Assembly: GCA_016786765.1 (NCBI GenBank)
Contig: JAEUUZ010000041.1
Span: 34,937 to 98,936 of the forward strand
Reading direction: 5' to 3'
Source: Chitinophagales bacterium
GTDB lineage: Bacteria; Bacteroidota; Bacteroidia; Chitinophagales; LD1
DNA length: 64,000 nt
Positions 62,501 through 64,000 of this stretch are shown one piece after another. The position numbers and the translations under genes were made by a program. Each line of letters starts with the position of its first letter. The first letter of the stretch is position 1. The notes below the pieces were generated by a model, which worked only from the letters and a program-made list of their open reading frames with translations, had not been told where the DNA came from and searched no databases.

Positions 62501-64000
62501 GGTTAAGCAGTACATGTTCTGATACCATGAATATTGTAGTGGGCAGTACATGTGGCTGTACTAATCCTCCAACAGTGTCGTTATCGAGCACATCAGCAAG
62601 TATTTGTGCTGGATTAACGCAAACGGTGGGAGGAACATTTGGAGGCTCAACTACACAAGTAACAGCACTTACATTAGGTACAGGTACATTTGGAACTTCA
62701 ACAGCAAATGCATCTCCTTTTAGTTTCGTTTATACGCCAAGTGTTGCTGATATTGCTGCCGGCACAGTAACGCTTAAATTTATTACCAATAACCCCCTCG
62801 GTAGTCCATGTAGACCTGACACAGGCACTTTTACACTAACACTAAAACCAATTCCAGTTATCAATGCAGGTGTGGATACACTTTTGAATTGTGTTAGAAC
62901 AACGTTGAATCTAAATGCAACATCATCCATCGCGGGAACAACTTATGGATGGAGTAACGGAACTAATACGGCAACAAATGCAGTAACTTCGCCTAACTCC
63001 TATACGGTTACCGGAACTGCAAACGGATGTACAGCTACCGATGCTATAGTAGTAACTCAAGATATCACTCCGCCTATTGTGAACGCTGGTATTGATACTG
63101 TATTGAATTGCGTAAGAACATCGCTTGTACTTCAAGCTACTTCAACCACTACTGGAGCGACTTTTGTATGGAGCAATGGAACAAACACTGCAAATAATAC
63201 TGTAACTGCTCCGAGTACGTATACTGTTACAGCGACTAATCCTGCAAACGGTTGTACAGCTTCCGATGCGGTGGTGGTAACACAGAATATCACTCCGCCT
63301 ACTGTGAACGCAGGCATTGATACTGTACTCAATTGTGTGAGAACTTCGCTTGTGCTTCAAGCAACTTCAACCAATACAAGCGCTACCTTTGCATGGAGCA
63401 ATGGAACAAATACTGCAAATAATAATGTATCTACTCCGAATACGTATACTGTAACAGCTACTAATCCTGCTAACGGATGTACGGCTTCCGATGCTGTAGC
63501 GGTAACTCAAGATATTACTCCGCCTACTGTGAACGCTGGTATTGATACGGTGTTGAATTGTGTGAGAACTTCACTCGTGCTCCAAGCAACTTCGAATGTG
63601 ACCAATGCAATCTTCGCTTGGAGCAATGGAACAAATACTGCGAATAATACTGTATCTACTCCGAATACGTATACTGTAACAGCTATTAATCCATACAATG
63701 GATGTACTGCTTCTGATGCGGTGGTGGTAACACAGAATATCACTCCGCCTACTGTGAACGCAGGCATTGATACTGTACTCAATTGTGTGAGAACTTCACT
63801 CGTGCTTCAAGCAACTTCGAATGTGACCAATGCAATCTTCGCTTGGAGCAATGGAACAAATACTGCGAATAATACTGTATCTACTCCGAATACGTATACT
63901 GTAACAGCTACTAATCCTGCTAACGGATGTACGGCTTCCGATGCTGTAGCGGTAACTCAAGATATTACTCCGCCTACTGTGAACGCAGGCATTGATACTG
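59554..64000 (+). CDS. Giant SprB-like secreted adhesin (3' end missing)
   Basis: An open frame of 1482 codons runs off the window. A signal peptide (1-20, ending SYGS) precedes an N-terminal module (SHASGADLTYDYLGNGQY, YRDCSG) found at the start of many giant Bacteroidota surface proteins. Several Ig/PKD-like modules follow (YTWSPGSGLSS type), one with LNDSYGDGWNGASL near 505. The region from about 1100 on is a tandem array of 75-residue repeats, each with two cysteines (VLNCVRTSLVLQAT, NGCTASDAV). A gliding-motility-type sorting domain would be expected beyond the window. Likely cell-surface adhesin. Confidence 0.85.
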   Translation, partial: MKKLYLALFLLTFAIKFSYGSHASGADLTYDYLGNGQYRIVLKFYRDCSGISAPTSPVIDINSASCGVSTTLTLTQQSFQEVTPLCPTATSTCNGGSTPGLQQYIYTGIITLQQCTDWVFSFAECCRNSAITNSTTPDSYDLYVEATLNNVLAPTNSSPDFSNPPVPFICANQPFSYNDGVVDINGNTLVYSLVNPRTDASTNVPYAGGFSPSYPISSTGPFNFNTTNGQMAFTPNATQQGIVTVKVTEYNSSGQVIGSVIRDMQLIVINCSNTPPVVTAPLNVTGGTYNTTTKLFTVCPGSALSFQITGADADAGQIVSIGSSNLSNLPGGNATLTSTGSNPKTATFTWTPPVGTIGSYSIAFEIRDNACPINSVQTIGFRIDVIGVDITTQNIRYCQTLTPTTVTLNTSVNPTGGTYVWTPASGLSSTSIANPTATISSPITYIVTYTVSGCTSTDTFSARPSVSTVAVTPTTATICAGASVPLNALLSVDGIPQSSTCDYTLVLNDSYGDGWNGASLAVNVNGSAFGSYTISSGSTSTVTIAVPTGATIQLVYTSGSFESEVSYQFKNPAGTTIYSAGPYPATGIVYTTTASCTGIATYTWSPGSGLSSTIINNPIATPTASNTYTVTASNAAGCSATASVTINVSNGSLNVTPVNPSICPGTSIQLNSNFSATPPVCGLGGTCTSPTLSTVGTATTNTGTSSTSGAVGSPYQGYYSDGRVQYLLLAAELTAAGLKPGPISRLDFNVSGKFSSIVYSGFTIKMGCSSLTSLSSFVPGLSTVYSANVTATAGWNTYNFSTNYTWDGTSNLLVEVCFDNSTYTGYDHVNYTTTSFNSVVYQRVDGSVGCTLASPTTSTQRPNMRFNNCSAVSYTWSPTASLSASNITNPIATPTGTTTYNVTVQSGACTLTGSTTVTVAPAYAGPDLTVVCYQTGSATMAATGSGTWTSLSTNPGTSVITTPTSATSTVTTFSAAGTYSYVWLSSTCSDTMNIVVGSTCGCTNPPTVSLSSTSASICAGLTQTVGGTFGGSTTQVTALTLGTGTFGTSTANASPFSFVYTPSVADIAAGTVTLKFITNNPLGSPCRPDTGTFTLTLKPIPVINAGVDTLLNCVRTTLNLNATSSIAGTTYGWSNGTNTATNAVTSPNSYTVTGTANGCTATDAIVVTQDITPPIVNAGIDTVLNCVRTSLVLQATSTTTGATFVWSNGTNTANNTVTAPSTYTVTATNPANGCTASDAVVVTQNITPPTVNAGIDTVLNCVRTSLVLQATSTNTSATFAWSNGTNTANNNVSTPNTYTVTATNPANGCTASDAVAVTQDITPPTVNAGIDTVLNCVRTSLVLQATSNVTNAIFAWSNGTNTANNTVSTPNTYTVTAINPYNGCTASDAVVVTQNITPPTVNAGIDTVLNCVRTSLVLQATSNVTNAIFAWSNGTNTANNTVSTPNTYTVTATNPANGCTASDAVAVTQDITPPTVNAGIDT
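62850..64000 (+). repeat. Tandem 225-bp coding repeats, continuing past the window
   Basis: GTGAACGC followed by an (A/T)TTGATAC stretch recurs at 63079, 63304, 63529, 63754 and 63979, exactly 225 bp apart. A diverged first copy starts near 62850. Later copies are nearly identical at DNA level, with long identical stretches between the third and fifth units. Confidence 0.88.

Noticed and set aside
1..64000. Mobile elements, tRNA or rRNA genes
   Set aside because: No transposase, integrase, terminal inverted repeats or recognisable tRNA/rRNA sequence was seen on reading both strands; a tRNA scan was not possible.

Overview
The window looks like a chromosomal segment of an AT-rich Bacteroidota, most likely Chitinophagales/Sphingobacteriales-like. 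The evidence is six proteins with type IX secretion (T9SS) C-terminal sorting domains, promoters of the Bacteroidota TTTG-N19-TAnnTTTG type, almost no Shine-Dalgarno sequences, and a flexirubin/aryl-polyene style gene set built around a tyrosine ammonia-lyase. I saw no rRNA, tRNA, CRISPR array, transposase or phage gene. Genes are dense; the only gap over 300 bases (21756-22123) holds a probable decayed gene.

Layout. 1-9.3 kb: end of mazG, a very large NtrY-like sensor kinase, a NfeD/ClpP-class membrane protease, a LysM protein, lipoate ligase, HMG-CoA lyase and a PRTase. 9.4-14.7 kb: a two-gene iron-sulfur electron-transfer pair, a Spy-like protein, a cytochrome c plus SCO1 pair, lipoyl synthase and a DNPH1-like nucleotide hydrolase. 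14.7-23.6 kb: a T9SS protein with nine 51-residue repeats, a 39-aa membrane protein behind a perfect CRP/FNR-type palindrome, a dienoyl-CoA-reductase-like SDR, PDH E2 and an Omp28-like T9SS protein. 23.7-27.6 kb: a tight operon of CrtI-like oxidoreductase, C45 acyltransferase, AcpS and a MazG-like enzyme. 27.7-31 kb: ECF sigma factor, small membrane proteins, QueD, Hsp20 and a DJ-1/PfpI protein.

31.1-39.9 kb is the most striking part. Two tandem secreted paralogues carry 9 and 38 copies of a 32-residue, four-cysteine repeat whose pattern matches the disintegrin loop of eukaryotic ADAM/snake-venom proteins. The longer copy has no T9SS sorting domain. 40-48 kb: TlpA-like thioredoxin, GlcG/HbpS with an AraC regulator, then a run of DinB, lipoprotein, T9SS multicopper oxidase, T9SS sulfatase and redoxin. 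48.1-55 kb: glycosyltransferase, hot-dog dehydratase, LpxL-like acyltransferase, ACP, ketosynthase, FabG and tyrosine ammonia-lyase, with a divergent steroid-5-alpha-reductase-like membrane protein. 55-64 kb: a gliding-motility-type secreted protein, a catalytic/non-catalytic M16 peptidase pair, and the first 1482 codons of a giant SprB-like adhesin with 225-bp repeats that runs off the window.

How the genes work together. LplA, LipA and the lipoylated PDH E2 form a scattered lipoylation theme. The aryl-polyene-type genes lie in two loci about 21 kb apart: AcpS/C45/FAD oxidoreductase, and TAL/FabG/KAS/ACP/dehydratase/acyltransferase/GT2. Several genes place a TAnnTTTG box exactly 4 nt before the start codon, which suggests leaderless mRNAs.
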